A stretch of 64,000 bases of DNA from Viridibacterium sp035456105 (GCA_035456105.1 DATIDV010000024.1:1-64000), one strand, 5' to 3'. Counted from the first letter of the stretch, positions 1-8,472 are shown. Notes: generated by a model from the letters alone, not told the origin. Made by a program: numbers and translations.

Positions 1-42
1 CATGGCCCGCTCCTACGCCAAGGCTTGCGCTCTGTTGGACAG

Positions 43-60
43 AGATCGTGAACAGCCTCT
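43..60. repeat. Copy of a short dispersed repeat (GATCGTGAACAGC)
   Basis: An 18-nt stretch reading GATCGTGAACAGCCTCTA sits just past the end of the first gene. An almost identical copy lies at 4391-4408, and an inverted, slightly diverged copy is at 4238-4254. It looks like the terminal part of an intergenic repeat that often sits directly after stop codons. No gene was found in bases 1-58. Confidence 0.45.
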
Positions 61-700
61 AACGCGCGACTGTAAAGCGCTTCTGCACATGGCGTGGTTG
101 TTCGATCTCATCGACAATTGCCACCGCCAGATCTGCCACGGAAATCCCTGCAGGCTCCTTGCCATTCATGAGCAGTTCTTCCCCGCCCAGACGGTAGTGG
201 CCGCTGCGCTCACCCGGCGCCAGCAGCGCAGGGGGCGAGAGAAAGGTCCAGTCCAGACTGTGCTCGCCGCGAATGCGATTGAGCACTTCGCGTGCGGCCG
301 AGGCTCCCGCCTTGTAGGCCTCGGGGAAGCCTGCGGTGTCGATCAGTTGCACACCCGGCGCGACGAACAGGCTGCCTGCACCACCGACTACCAGCACGCG
401 TTTGACGCCGGCCGACTTGATGCCGGCGAGGATCGCCTCCGTACCCTGCAGGAACAGCGTGTAGATTTCCGGCTCTTTCCAGCCCGGGTTATAGGCGTCG
501 ATGACTGCGTCATGCCCTTGCACGGCGCGGGCGACCTGCGCCGCATCCAGCACGTCCGCCTCGACCACATTCACGCCCTCCTGCGCGGCGTACTTGCCGG
601 GGTTGCGGGCCAGTGCCGTGACCTTATGGCCCCGTTGCAGGAGCTCCTTGAGAACGACTGAACCTACGAATCCGGTGCCACCAATCAGTGCGACTTTCAT
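59..700 (-). CDS. NAD(P)-binding atypical SDR / NmrA-like oxidoreductase
   Basis: The 213-residue protein has an N-terminal Rossmann motif GGTGFVG at residues 7-13, followed by an NmrA/SDR-type core. It resembles the NADH-flavin reductase-like group of atypical short-chain dehydrogenases, which bind NAD(P)H and reduce or sense small molecules in the cytoplasm; the substrate cannot be read from sequence. The ATG at 700 is preceded by AAGGAG with good spacing. It is divergent from a LysR gene 102 nt away, so that regulator probably controls it (inference from the standard LysR layout). Family call is firm, activity is not. Confidence 0.85.
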   Translation of the reverse strand: MKVALIGGTGFVGSVVLKELLQRGHKVTALARNPGKYAAQEGVNVVEADVLDAAQVARAVQGHDAVIDAYNPGWKEPEIYTLFLQGTEAILAGIKSAGVKRVLVVGGAGSLFVAPGVQLIDTAGFPEAYKAGASAAREVLNRIRGEHSLDWTFLSPPALLAPGERSGHYRLGGEELLMNGKEPAGISVADLAVAIVDEIEQPRHVQKRFTVAR

Positions 701-768
701 GACCTGCTCCTTGTGTTGAAATGACCTGACCGAACAATAGGCGCTTCACAAAGGCGGCGGCAGTCGCT

Positions 769-783
769 AAATTCAGACAATTT
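769..783. promoter_or_regulatory. Candidate LysR-type operator AAATT-N5-AATTT
   Basis: A perfect interrupted palindrome, AAATT-CAGAC-AATTT, lies between the divergent oxidoreductase (start 700) and LysR (start 803) genes. The 15-bp size and symmetry fit the T-N11-A boxes bound by LysR regulators. Its place 20 nt upstream of the LysR start also suits autoregulation. Confidence 0.5.
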
Positions 784-802
784 ATTTAAGCTGAGCTTCA
801 CA

Positions 803-1705
803 ATGACCGACTTCAATCGCATGGCCGTGTTTGCCGCGGTCGTCGAGCAGGGCTCGATGAGTGCGGCCGGGCGGCGCCTCGGCATGAGCACCTCCGCCGT
901 CAGTCAGCATCTGCGTGCGCTGGAGCAAAGCTATGGCGTGACGCTGTTGCACCGGTCCACGCGCAAGCTCTCGCTGACCGATGCCGGCCAGCGTTTCGCG
1001 CGTCACTGTCAGGCCATGGTGGCGGCCGCCGAGCAGGCTCAGCAGCAATTGCGCATGACGCGTGACGCGCCCTTCGGGCAGCTGCGCATCTCTGCGCCGG
1101 TGGGGTTCGCGCGGCATGTCGCCCCGGCCCTGGCGCCCTTGCTGGCGGCAAACCCCGGTCTCGATCTGCACCTCATGGTGGCCGACGAACTGATCGACCT
1201 CATCGACGCGCGCATCGACCTCGCATTGCGCGGTGGCCGCCTGCCGGATTCTTCCTGGGTCGCGCGCCGCCTGTGCGAACTCGGCAGGGTCTTGTGCGCG
1301 GCACCGGGCTACCTCGCGGAGCACGGCACACCGCAGACGCCAGCCGATCTCTTGCAGCACCAGTGGATAGGTTTGTCGCAGGGCGACGCCGGCCTGCAGA
1401 TCACCCTGGCCGACGCTGACGGCCACGAAGAGCAATTGCGCTGCGAGCCGCGCATCACCAGCAACAACCAGCTCAGCTTGCAGCAGTTATGCGTCGCCGG
1501 GCTCGGCATTGCGCGCATGGTGCGGGCCGACGTGGATGAGGACTTGCGCAGCGGCCGCCTCGTCCTTGTTCTACCCGACTGGCAGATTCCCGGTATCGCC
1601 AGCTGGGCCGTCACGCCCCAGCGCGACGCTCAACCGGCCAAGGTGCGCTACGCCATCGAAGCCATGCAGGCTTATCTGCTTGGCATGCCGGGGAGCATTG
1701 CCTGA
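803..1705 (+). CDS. LysR-family transcriptional regulator
   Basis: This 300-aa protein has an N-terminal winged helix-turn-helix (about residues 3-62, with GSMSAAGRRLGMSTSAVSQH as recognition region) and a C-terminal type 2 periplasmic-binding-like effector domain (about 90-290). LysR proteins bind DNA as tetramers and respond to a small co-inducer. It is divergent from the SDR-like oxidoreductase at 59-700, the classical position for a regulator of its neighbour. The C-terminal domain resembles the CrgA/aldehyde-reductase-regulator branch; the effector is unknown. Confidence 0.92.
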   Translation: MTDFNRMAVFAAVVEQGSMSAAGRRLGMSTSAVSQHLRALEQSYGVTLLHRSTRKLSLTDAGQRFARHCQAMVAAAEQAQQQLRMTRDAPFGQLRISAPVGFARHVAPALAPLLAANPGLDLHLMVADELIDLIDARIDLALRGGRLPDSSWVARRLCELGRVLCAAPGYLAEHGTPQTPADLLQHQWIGLSQGDAGLQITLADADGHEEQLRCEPRITSNNQLSLQQLCVAGLGIARMVRADVDEDLRSGRLVLVLPDWQIPGIASWAVTPQRDAQPAKVRYAIEAMQAYLLGMPGSIA

Positions 1706-1814
1706 GGCGCGGGCTTGCCAGAGATTCTTGCCGGCGATGACCGCAATCGGTGCGCTGGCGCAGACTGATCGAAAATCTACGAACAGATGTCCGCCCCAAC
1801 AAACAGGAAGCAGC

Positions 1815-2603
1815 ATGTCTCAAACGCCCCGCCGCACGCCCGAGCAAGTCGCCCGGGCCTTTCTCACGCCGCGCAGGCCGGATCGACCTGCGCCGCCTTT
1901 CTTGCCTGATGCCCGCCGCTTTGTCGCGGACGGCCCCATCGGCAAGGTCGCCGGCCGCATCGCAGGCGAGGGCCCCTGCGTCATCCTGCTGCACGGCTGG
2001 GAAGGCTCGCCCGGCGATCTCTCCGGCCTCGTGCCGCCGCTTCTCGCGGCGGGCTTCAGTGTGCTCGCGCTGGACCTGCCGGCGCATGGCGCATCGGAGG
2101 GTGAACGTGTCTCGATCCCGCTCGGCGCGCAAGCCCTGCTCGATGTGCAGCGCGAGCTTGGCGCACAGCACGTGTTCCATGCCGGCATCGGCCACTCCCT
2201 GGGCGCTGCCATTCTTGTGCATGCCATGACGCTAGGATTCCGTGTCGAGCGCGTGGCGCTGCTCGCCGCACCCGCCCATGCCGTCGACTACGCCCGCGAC
2301 TACTGCCTGCGTGACGGGCTCGACGCGCTGCAAACCGAGCAGATGCTCGACTTCATGCACACACGTTTCGGCGTGGACGTGCGTGCCATCTCCATGCCGG
2401 CGCAGGCTGCGATGCGATCCGAGCCGGCGCTGTTCGTCCATTCCGACGATGACCGCGTGGTGCCGCTTGAAGACAGCCGCCTGACCGCCCATGCCTGGCG
2501 TGGTGCGCTTCACGTAACAGTTGAAGGCCTGGGGCATGCGCGCCTGCTGCGCGATGGTGCTGTCATCGAACGCGTGACGCGCTTCGTGGGCAAGGTCGCG
2601 TAG
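1815..2603 (+). CDS. Alpha/beta hydrolase
   Basis: A 262-aa alpha/beta-hydrolase. An oxyanion-type LHGWEGS motif is followed by the nucleophile elbow GHSLG, an acidic HSDDDRV segment near the C-terminus and a final GLGHARLL histidine, giving a complete Ser-Asp-His triad. It is probably a cytoplasmic esterase or lipase-like enzyme of unknown substrate. The open frame extends upstream to 1509 but overlaps the LysR gene, and the family similarity begins after the ATG at 1815, preceded by AGGAAGCAGC. It lies 110 nt downstream of the LysR gene on the same strand, so co-transcription is possible. Confidence 0.85.
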   Translation: MSQTPRRTPEQVARAFLTPRRPDRPAPPFLPDARRFVADGPIGKVAGRIAGEGPCVILLHGWEGSPGDLSGLVPPLLAAGFSVLALDLPAHGASEGERVSIPLGAQALLDVQRELGAQHVFHAGIGHSLGAAILVHAMTLGFRVERVALLAAPAHAVDYARDYCLRDGLDALQTEQMLDFMHTRFGVDVRAISMPAQAAMRSEPALFVHSDDDRVVPLEDSRLTAHAWRGALHVTVEGLGHARLLRDGAVIERVTRFVGKVA

Positions 2604-2746
2604 CCGCGGAGCGTTACGGGCAAGGCGCCGTGGCACGTGAAACCCTTCACGATAAAAAATGGCGTTTTCATCATTTTTGCCAGGAAGTGCGTTAAGTTCC
2701 TCCAAGGTGGACCCGTTAAATCGCGAACAAGGCGGTAGGGGGCATT

Positions 2747-4237
2747 GTGCGCAGAGCGTTGGAAGAGGGCTTCGTCATTGCCATCGTCGGGTTCGGACTC
2801 GGCGCGGCGGTGTGGCTGCTGACCGGGCGGGTCTGGCTGGCCCTGCCGGTGTGTGCCTTCGGCGCGACGCTGCCGCTCTGCTGGCTGCGCCGTCGGGACG
2901 ACTCCGACCTGCGCGAGGCAAGTCGCCAGGCAGCTACAGAGCGTAACCAGCACGCGGCCACGCGGCAATTCATCCAGCGTCTGCTTGATGTCGTGCCGAT
3001 GCCCATCTACGTCAAGGACGCCGACAGCCGCGTCATCATCGTAAATAGCGCCCAGGCCGAGCAATGGGGCGAGGCCCGTGAGGCGGTGATCGGCTCTCAC
3101 TCTTTCAAGCTCGCACCAGACAGCGAGCGCACACGCGTGAGTCTCGCCGAAGACCGGCAGGTGCTTGATGGCGAAGTCATATACAAAGAGGAGCACTCGC
3201 GCGACGGCCCCTCCGGGCAGGACCAATACCGCGTCATCGCCAAGGGGCGCTGCGAGGATCCCGAGGGCAACTACGTCATCGTCTGCGCCCGCTTCGATAC
3301 CACCAAGTGGCGCCAGGCCGAGCGTGAAATGTATCAGGCGCTCGAACGCGAAGTGTTGCTGCGGCAACGTAACCAGGCATTCATCCAGCGCGTCATCGAC
3401 GTCATTCCCGACCCCTTCTACATCAAGGACAGGAACGGCCGCCTCGTACTGGTGAATGAGGCCTTCGCCAGCGAACGCGGCCGCACCCCCGAATCCATGC
3501 TCGGCATGCTGTCCACGGCCGTCGCGCTGCGCCCCGAACTGACCACCACCACCGTTGCCGAAGACGAAGCCGTGTTGCGTGGCGACATCGTCGACAAGGA
3601 GCAGCACTACATCATGCCCACCACCGGCGAGGAACGCTTCCGCCTTGTCTCAAAACGCCCCTGCGTCGACATGGATGGCCAACCCGTCGTCGTCGTCGCC
3701 CACATCAACATCACGCGCTGGAAGATCGCCGAGCGCAAGCTCGCGCGCATGGCCCATGAAGACGAGCTCACCGGCCTGCCCAACCGGCGCCGTTTTCTCG
3801 CTGAAGCAGAGCGCCTCATCAGCGCCGCCATCCGTCACTTCAGCCCGCTCTCGCTCATCATCTTCGACCTCGACCACTTCAAGCACATCAACGACCAGTA
3901 TGGCCATGTCATAGGCGATCAGGTCCTGCGGGAAGTTGCCAGCCGTGTCCGGTTGCAGCTTCGCAACGAAGACCTGCCGTGTCGCTGGGGCGGCGAAGAA
4001 TTTGTCATCCTCCTGCCGATGACAGACATTCCCATGGCCATCCCCCTCGTTGAGCGCCTGCGCGAAGCCTTTGCCGCGGCGCCAATCGAAGTGCAAGGCA
4101 TTTCACTCGCCGTCACCATCAGTGGTGGAGTCGCACAGAAGCGCGATAACGAATCCCTCAACGAGTGTCTTGCCCGTGCCGACAATGCGCTGTACACGGC
4201 CAAGCGCGAAGGGCGCAATCGCTTCCTTGCGGCGTAA
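2747..4237 (+). CDS. Membrane-anchored PAS-PAS-GGDEF diguanylate cyclase
   Basis: A 496-aa protein starting at GTG. Two hydrophobic segments (about residues 5-45) anchor it. Two PAS domains follow (about 70-190 and 205-320), each opening with a similar FIQR-DV-P-YIKD stretch, so they probably arose by internal duplication. The C-terminal GGDEF domain (about 330-495) carries an intact RWGGEEF active site and an RxxD inhibitory site (RNED) exactly five residues upstream. Active synthesis of c-di-GMP with product feedback inhibition is therefore expected. The PAS ligand is unknown. No EAL domain is present. Confidence 0.92.
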   Translation: MRRALEEGFVIAIVGFGLGAAVWLLTGRVWLALPVCAFGATLPLCWLRRRDDSDLREASRQAATERNQHAATRQFIQRLLDVVPMPIYVKDADSRVIIVNSAQAEQWGEAREAVIGSHSFKLAPDSERTRVSLAEDRQVLDGEVIYKEEHSRDGPSGQDQYRVIAKGRCEDPEGNYVIVCARFDTTKWRQAEREMYQALEREVLLRQRNQAFIQRVIDVIPDPFYIKDRNGRLVLVNEAFASERGRTPESMLGMLSTAVALRPELTTTTVAEDEAVLRGDIVDKEQHYIMPTTGEERFRLVSKRPCVDMDGQPVVVVAHINITRWKIAERKLARMAHEDELTGLPNRRRFLAEAERLISAAIRHFSPLSLIIFDLDHFKHINDQYGHVIGDQVLREVASRVRLQLRNEDLPCRWGGEEFVILLPMTDIPMAIPLVERLREAFAAAPIEVQGISLAVTISGGVAQKRDNESLNECLARADNALYTAKREGRNRFLAA

Positions 4238-4408
4238 GAGCCTGTTCACGACCTTTGGAAACTCGTGAAATACGGCTGAATCTTCTTGAAACGCTGCAAA
4301 AAATTCGTCATCCCGGCGAAGGCCGGGATCCAGTACCGGGCGTGCGATCTGGATCCCGGCCTTCGCCGGAATGACGATGGTTTTACGGGGATCGTGAACA
4401 GCTTCTAA
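4238..4408. repeat. Composite intergenic palindrome (REP-like CATCCCGGCG element)
   Basis: The interval between the diguanylate cyclase and the PEP-CTERM gene is filled by inverted repeats. An outer pair (AGAGCCTGTTCACGA near 4240 and TCGTGAACAGCTTCT near 4392) encloses an inner pair at 4306-4377, where CGTCATCCCGGCGAAGGCC pairs with its complement ending in GGAATGACG. Related inner elements occur at 20121-20209 and 37847-37882. Such elements can act as bidirectional terminators or mRNA stabilisers. Confidence 0.75.
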
Positions 4409-4463
4409 GGCGGAACGTCATCTCGGAAGATCCGGAGGTTCCACCAGCCGCCATCAGGCGGGG

Positions 4464-5123
4464 TCACACGGCAGCAGGCTTCGCCTTGCGCCGGCTCCAT
4501 GCCAGGCCGGCAAGGCCCAGCGCGGACATCAATGCTGTCGCGGGTTCTGGCACGTCATTCGCGGCGGCATACGTGTAGGTGAGAATGGCGCTGCCGGCAA
4601 ACGATGTCAGATCCGATCCGCTACCAGGCAAGAAATCTGTGGTCCTGAAGCCGTATCCAAACAATAGCTGCGATCCGGGAATGCCAGTCTCAAACGCAGC
4701 CAGATCGGTGAAATTGAATAGCTCGTCTACTGGCGTCTCTGCACCAGTCGTAATGCCGGTCAAATTGGGGTCTGTGCCTGAGACGATGACCGGAACGTCC
4801 GTCTGCACGCCCAGAATCACATTCTGGCTTGGCGCCGCACTGTTGCTCGCAAACACGAATAGCCGGGTGGACAGATCAACCGTTTCCGGGAAAGGCGCGA
4901 GGTCATTCACGATCTTGGGTATGTACGAACCGATCAGCTCGAGGCTCACTCCTTGTAGCGTTCCGAGCACTGGATTGAATGCCAGTGCATTGATATCGAA
5001 TGGTGTGAAGTCACCCAGGTCCTGAGCAAGGCCTGGGATGTTCTGCACGATCACGGCAGCCTGAGCCGAGCTTGAAAGAGCAAGGAACAGGGAGGTGGCT
5101 AGTACAAGTGGTTTCATGCGCAT
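4464..5123 (-). CDS. PEP-CTERM sorting domain-containing exported protein
   Basis: A 219-aa secreted protein. It starts at MRMKPL with GGAGAG upstream, has a cleavable signal peptide ending near SSAQA (about residue 23), and ends in a PEP-CTERM signal: VPEPAT, a hydrophobic stretch and the basic tail SRRKAK. Such tails are cut by an exosortase (EpsH/XrtA family) encoded elsewhere, usually alongside exopolysaccharide genes. The central region is acidic and beta-rich without a recognised catalytic motif. The reading frame extends upstream to 5291 but without a signal peptide, so the 5123 start is preferred. A sigma-54-like promoter lies at 5236-5251. Confidence 0.88.
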   Translation of the reverse strand: MRMKPLVLATSLFLALSSSAQAAVIVQNIPGLAQDLGDFTPFDINALAFNPVLGTLQGVSLELIGSYIPKIVNDLAPFPETVDLSTRLFVFASNSAAPSQNVILGVQTDVPVIVSGTDPNLTGITTGAETPVDELFNFTDLAAFETGIPGSQLLFGYGFRTTDFLPGSGSDLTSFAGSAILTYTYAAANDVPEPATALMSALGLAGLAWSRRKAKPAAV

Positions 5124-5235
5124 GATGTCTCTCCAGAGAGGTGGCGCTGACACGAAAGGGCAGCGCGATTTTGACGATTGTGGAAATGCGGAGCCGGGCT
5201 CGATAGCGAGCACAGGATTGAACGCAAGACCACAA

Positions 5236-5251
5236 CGCAAGAACCGTGCGA
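5236..5251 (-). promoter_or_regulatory. Candidate sigma-54 (-24/-12) promoter of the PEP-CTERM gene
   Basis: Read on the minus strand, TCGCACG-GTTC-TTGC matches the sigma-54 consensus TGGCACG-N4-TTGC at all but one fixed position, with exact spacing. It lies about 115 nt upstream of the start codon at 5123. PEP-CTERM/exosortase systems are commonly associated with the PrsK/PrsR two-component pair, whose response regulator is a sigma-54 activator. A similar site precedes the second PEP-CTERM gene. Confidence 0.55.
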
Positions 5252-5620
5252 TGCCGATTGCATTTGAATGCATCCTCAGGCGCAGCCGCATTGGAAATCA
5301 AAGAATGGAATCCGCAACGGCCGCCGCATCGGGTAGATCAGCGCCGACCGTAAAAATAATCGACAGCCTGCACTGAAGGCTAATGCTGCCTTTCGCGCAA
5401 TAGGTGCAGCAAATGGGGTAAAAATGACCCGCCTGTTACGCTGGATTTCAGTGGCGCGCTGACGAATTGCTTTTCTTGACAATGCTTAAAACAGTACAAA
5501 GGCATATCTTGACGAGCTCAGAAAACAATACTTCGCCTGGATTGGTTGTCGCCATTCGCACGCGTGTTCCTGCAGGCTGTTCAGATGTGCTCACGGCCCC
5601 GCGCGATAGCAGCCAACGCC
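5252..5620. other. Intergenic region without a supported gene
   Basis: Between the upstream region of the PEP-CTERM gene and the stop of the LysR gene no open frame has both a start signal and convincing composition. It is visibly more AT-rich than the flanks, for example around 5350-5540. It may hold upstream activator sites for the sigma-54-like promoter, but no clear palindrome was identified. Confidence 0.4.
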
Positions 5621-6544
5621 TCACTTCACAGGCGAGAGCAGTGGAGGAATGCGCGCTGCGAGTTCGTCGATCAACACACGCAGGCGGAAGGGCATGGCGC
5701 GTGCCTTCGGCCACAGCGCATGTAGTGGAAATCCATAGGGCATTGGCTCATTGAATACGCGCAACAGTTCGCCGCTCGCGAGCGCCGGAGCCGCCAGCCA
5801 CTCCGGCAGGCGTGCGATGCCGAGGCCAGCCTTGGCGGCCTGCATGTTCAGCTCGATGTTATTGCTCGCGAATGTCGCTGGCATGTCGACGTCCCGAACC
5901 TGGCGGTCTGCGTCGAAGAAGCGCCAGCCATGCGTGCCGTTATCGCCCGCGTAACTGATGAAGCGGTGTGCGCCGATCTGCGCGCAGAGCTCGCCGATGC
6001 TGCCAGGCCGGCCATGCTTGTCGAGATAGGCCGGCGTGGCAAAGGCACCGATCCACTGATGACCGAGCAGGCGTGCGGCGAGCACCGCGCTGTCGGCGAG
6101 CACGCCGGAGCGCACGGCAAGGTCCCAGCCGCCCTCGATCAGATCGACACGCCGGTCCGTGGCAGACACCTCGAAGCTCAGCTGTGCATGTTGCGCGGCA
6201 AGTTCCAGCAGCAAGGGGGCGATCAGCACATTGCCGACCAGTGTCGGCAGTGTGATTCGCAAGCGCCCCGCAGGCGTCTGGCGACCCGCGTCGATGGTGG
6301 CATCGGCCGCGTCCAGCTCGGCCAGCGCGCGGCGACAGCGCTCGTAGTACGCCTGGCCGTCTTCCGTCAGGCGCTGCATGCGCGTGGTGCGGTGGAAGAG
6401 GCGCGTACCGAGCCGCGCCTCGAGTCGCGCCACGCCCTTCGCCACCGCCGAGCGCGTGAGCCGCAAGCGCTCCGCCGCCAGCGCGAAATTTCCGGCTTCC
6501 ACGGCCGTCACGAAAACCTCGATGCCATTCAGTCGCTCGCTCAT
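5621..6544 (-). CDS. LysR-family transcriptional regulator
   Basis: 307 aa from the ATG at 6544 (MSERLNGIEVF). The frame extends further upstream to 6616, but family similarity begins at SERLNGIE. The N-terminal winged HTH (residues 5-63, NFALAAERLRLTRSAVAKGV) is followed by the LysR effector-binding domain. It is divergent from a zinc-independent quinone-oxidoreductase-like gene that starts 101 nt away, which is its most likely target. Confidence 0.9.
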   Translation of the reverse strand: MSERLNGIEVFVTAVEAGNFALAAERLRLTRSAVAKGVARLEARLGTRLFHRTTRMQRLTEDGQAYYERCRRALAELDAADATIDAGRQTPAGRLRITLPTLVGNVLIAPLLLELAAQHAQLSFEVSATDRRVDLIEGGWDLAVRSGVLADSAVLAARLLGHQWIGAFATPAYLDKHGRPGSIGELCAQIGAHRFISYAGDNGTHGWRFFDADRQVRDVDMPATFASNNIELNMQAAKAGLGIARLPEWLAAPALASGELLRVFNEPMPYGFPLHALWPKARAMPFRLRVLIDELAARIPPLLSPVK

Positions 6545-6645
6545 TGGTGCCTCTGTGGATGCAGTGAATGGACGCAATTGATCCACTGGGGAGTACTCGT
6601 CGTCAATAGACTTCATTCACTTTCTACCGCAACGAGGAGCCTGAC

Positions 6646-7650
6646 ATGAAGACCACAGCCCGCATCTGGGAACTCCCACGCTTCGGCCGCGCCAACCTGT
6701 GCCTTGCCGAGCGCCAAATTCCCGCACCCGGCCCGCACGAGATTCTGGTGCGCGTCGATGCCGTATCGCTTAACTACCGCGACCACCTGCTGATCGAAGA
6801 CCGATACGGCTGGACGCCGCCGCTGCCCTTCGCACCCGCATCGGACCTCGCCGGCACGGTCATCGTCACGGGTGAGGGCGTCGCGCGCTGGCGCGGCGAC
6901 GAGAAGGTAATCAGCAGCTTCTTCGCCGGCTGGCTCGACGGCCGTATGCCGGCAACCGCCTTCCCGCTCGGCGGCCCCGGCCCCGGCGTACTCGCCAGCC
7001 ACGTCGTGCTGCATGAAGACTGGCTCGTCGCCGCACCCGCCGGCCTCAGCGCCGTGCAAGCGGCCACCCTGCCGTGCGCCGGCCTCACCGCCTGGACCGC
7101 ACTTGTCGCAGAAGGCGCGCTGCACGCCGGGCAGACCGTGCTCATCCACGGTACTGGCGGCGTCGCATTGTTCGGCCTGCAGCTCGCACGCCTGCATGGC
7201 GCGGATGCCATCGTCGTTTCCGGTTCGGTGGACAAGCATGACAAAGCCCTGGCGCTCGGCGCGACCCACGTCGTCGCCCGCGATGGCGACTGGCAAGCCA
7301 AGGTGCAGCGCCTCACCGACGGACGCGGCGTTGACCATGTGCTCGAAACCGTCGGCGGCGCCAACCTCGGCCGCTCGCTCAAGGTGCTCGCCCGGGGCGG
7401 CCGCATCGCCGTCATTGGTGTACTCGACGGCATCGAACTCAGCGCCGCCTTCCCGGACCTGGTGCGTACGCAGGGCCTCATTCAGGGCATCAGCGTTGGC
7501 GGCCGTACCGAGCTCGAAACCTTCACACGCGCCGTGCAGCACAACGCCCTGCAACCGGTGATTGCCGGCGAATACGCATTTGACGAAGTGCCCGCTGCGT
7601 TCGAGCATCTCGCGCGCGGGCCGTTCGGGAAGGTGGTGGTGCGGGTGTGA
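6646..7650 (+). CDS. Medium-chain dehydrogenase/reductase, quinone-oxidoreductase-like
   Basis: The 334-aa MDR protein has a GroES-like N-terminal half and a Rossmann NAD(P)-binding half (HGTGGVALFGLQLA near residue 165). At the position where zinc alcohol dehydrogenases have their catalytic Cys it reads SLNYRDHL, as in zinc-independent quinone oxidoreductases, and the structural-zinc Cys cluster is absent. It probably transfers hydride from NADPH to a quinone or enone. It is often annotated as a zinc-dependent alcohol dehydrogenase, which the missing ligands argue against. It has an AACGAGGAG-type ribosome site and is divergent from a LysR regulator. Confidence 0.87.
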   Translation: MKTTARIWELPRFGRANLCLAERQIPAPGPHEILVRVDAVSLNYRDHLLIEDRYGWTPPLPFAPASDLAGTVIVTGEGVARWRGDEKVISSFFAGWLDGRMPATAFPLGGPGPGVLASHVVLHEDWLVAAPAGLSAVQAATLPCAGLTAWTALVAEGALHAGQTVLIHGTGGVALFGLQLARLHGADAIVVSGSVDKHDKALALGATHVVARDGDWQAKVQRLTDGRGVDHVLETVGGANLGRSLKVLARGGRIAVIGVLDGIELSAAFPDLVRTQGLIQGISVGGRTELETFTRAVQHNALQPVIAGEYAFDEVPAAFEHLARGPFGKVVVRV

Positions 7651-7740
7651 GTGGGCGAGTTGAGCGGGAAAGAGGCAGAGACGAAGGCAAGACGTTATCT
7701 GTATGTCATCATCGCTGTGCTTCCCGTTGCAGGACCTGAT

Positions 7741-7824
7741 GTAGGGTGGGTTCGGGAGCGCAGCGGCAACCCACCACGCATGCCGACGAACGAAGGGCGG
7801 GTTGCTTCGTCAACCTGCCCTACT
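7741..7824. repeat. Intergenic palindromic repeat (GTAGGGTGGGTT type)
   Basis: This 84-nt element begins GTAGGGTGGGTTCGG and ends CAACCTGCCCTAC, imperfect complements, with an inner GGCAACCCACC / GGGCGGGTTGC pairing. Similar elements are widespread in Proteobacteria and usually sit between genes. It lies 90 nt downstream of the oxidoreductase gene. Confidence 0.7.
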
Positions 7825-7860
7825 CGTTCGAAACCCCAAATGCTTCGTATATCTGCCTTG

Positions 7861-7981
7861 GTAGGTCGGGTTAGCAAAGCCTAACCCGACACGCAGCGTC
7901 CCACAGTCATCCGAGCAATAGCAATGACGGCTGCAACGCATGAACATGTCGGGTTACGCCCGACAGGCTAACCCGACCTAC
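7861..7981. repeat. Intergenic palindromic repeat (GTAGGTCGGGTTAG type)
   Basis: The 121-nt element is bounded by a perfect 14-bp inverted repeat, GTAGGTCGGGTTAG at 7861-7874 and CTAACCCGACCTAC at 7968-7981. Each end also carries its own nested hairpin (GGGTTAGCAAAGCCTAACCC and GTCGGGTTACGCCCGAC). This twin-hairpin structure is typical of paired REP/BIME elements mobilised by RAYT transposases; no RAYT gene is in the window. Confidence 0.75.
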
Positions 7982-8064
7982 AAATTGCTCCACTCCGAAA
8001 TCTGCCGACTCGGCTATGCGTGCATTTCGGCAAAGCGGTCTGAGCGGAAGACTGCACACTTGAG

Positions 8065-8472
8065 TCAGGCGGCCGCGAGCTTGTCAGCGTGCCGATGGAC
8101 CAGTTTCCATTCGCCTTGTTCGCGACGGAAAATCTCGGTAATACGCAGATCCATAGGCGCGGCTGGCTCATGGCCTCGAACGTTGACTACCGAACGTTGA
8201 ATTCCCACCCAGTACGCGAAGTCTCCGCTTGCGGCCATGTGCATGATCTCGAACTCGTTCTTGCCGCCTGGAGCAAAGTGTTCGGCGCTCTTATTGTTCG
8301 CTGAAGTAACTTTGGTGGCGCCCTGAACGCAGTCGCCGTTCGGACCGAAGATTGTGGCTGGATCTTTAGTAGCAGAAATAGCCTGAAGCGGTGCCGGATC
8401 GCCGCCGGCAAATGAATCGGATGCAGCCTTCCGAAGGATCATGAATTGCCTGAAGTCTTGTATGTCAGTCAC
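8065..8472 (-). CDS. SnoaL/NTF2-like protein (SnoaL_3 type)
   Basis: 135 aa from a GTG at 8472, chosen because AAGGGAG precedes it at proper spacing. The sequence has the cone-shaped alpha+beta NTF2-like pattern: N-terminal helix, FAGGDPAPLQAI, the TIFGPNG turn, and C-terminal strands ending EWKLVHRHAD. This matches the DUF4440/SnoaL-like group of small hydrolase, isomerase or binding domains. No catalytic function can be assigned. It is the first gene of the accessory cluster and is less GC-rich than the core genes. Confidence 0.75.
   Translation of the reverse strand: MTDIQDFRQFMILRKAASDSFAGGDPAPLQAISATKDPATIFGPNGDCVQGATKVTSANNKSAEHFAPGGKNEFEIMHMAASGDFAYWVGIQRSVVNVRGHEPAAPMDLRITEIFRREQGEWKLVHRHADKLAAA

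Noticed and set aside
6646..7650. Annotation as zinc-dependent alcohol dehydrogenase
   Set aside because: The catalytic Cys/His and the structural Cys cluster are absent; the NYRD motif indicates a zinc-independent quinone-oxidoreductase-type enzyme.
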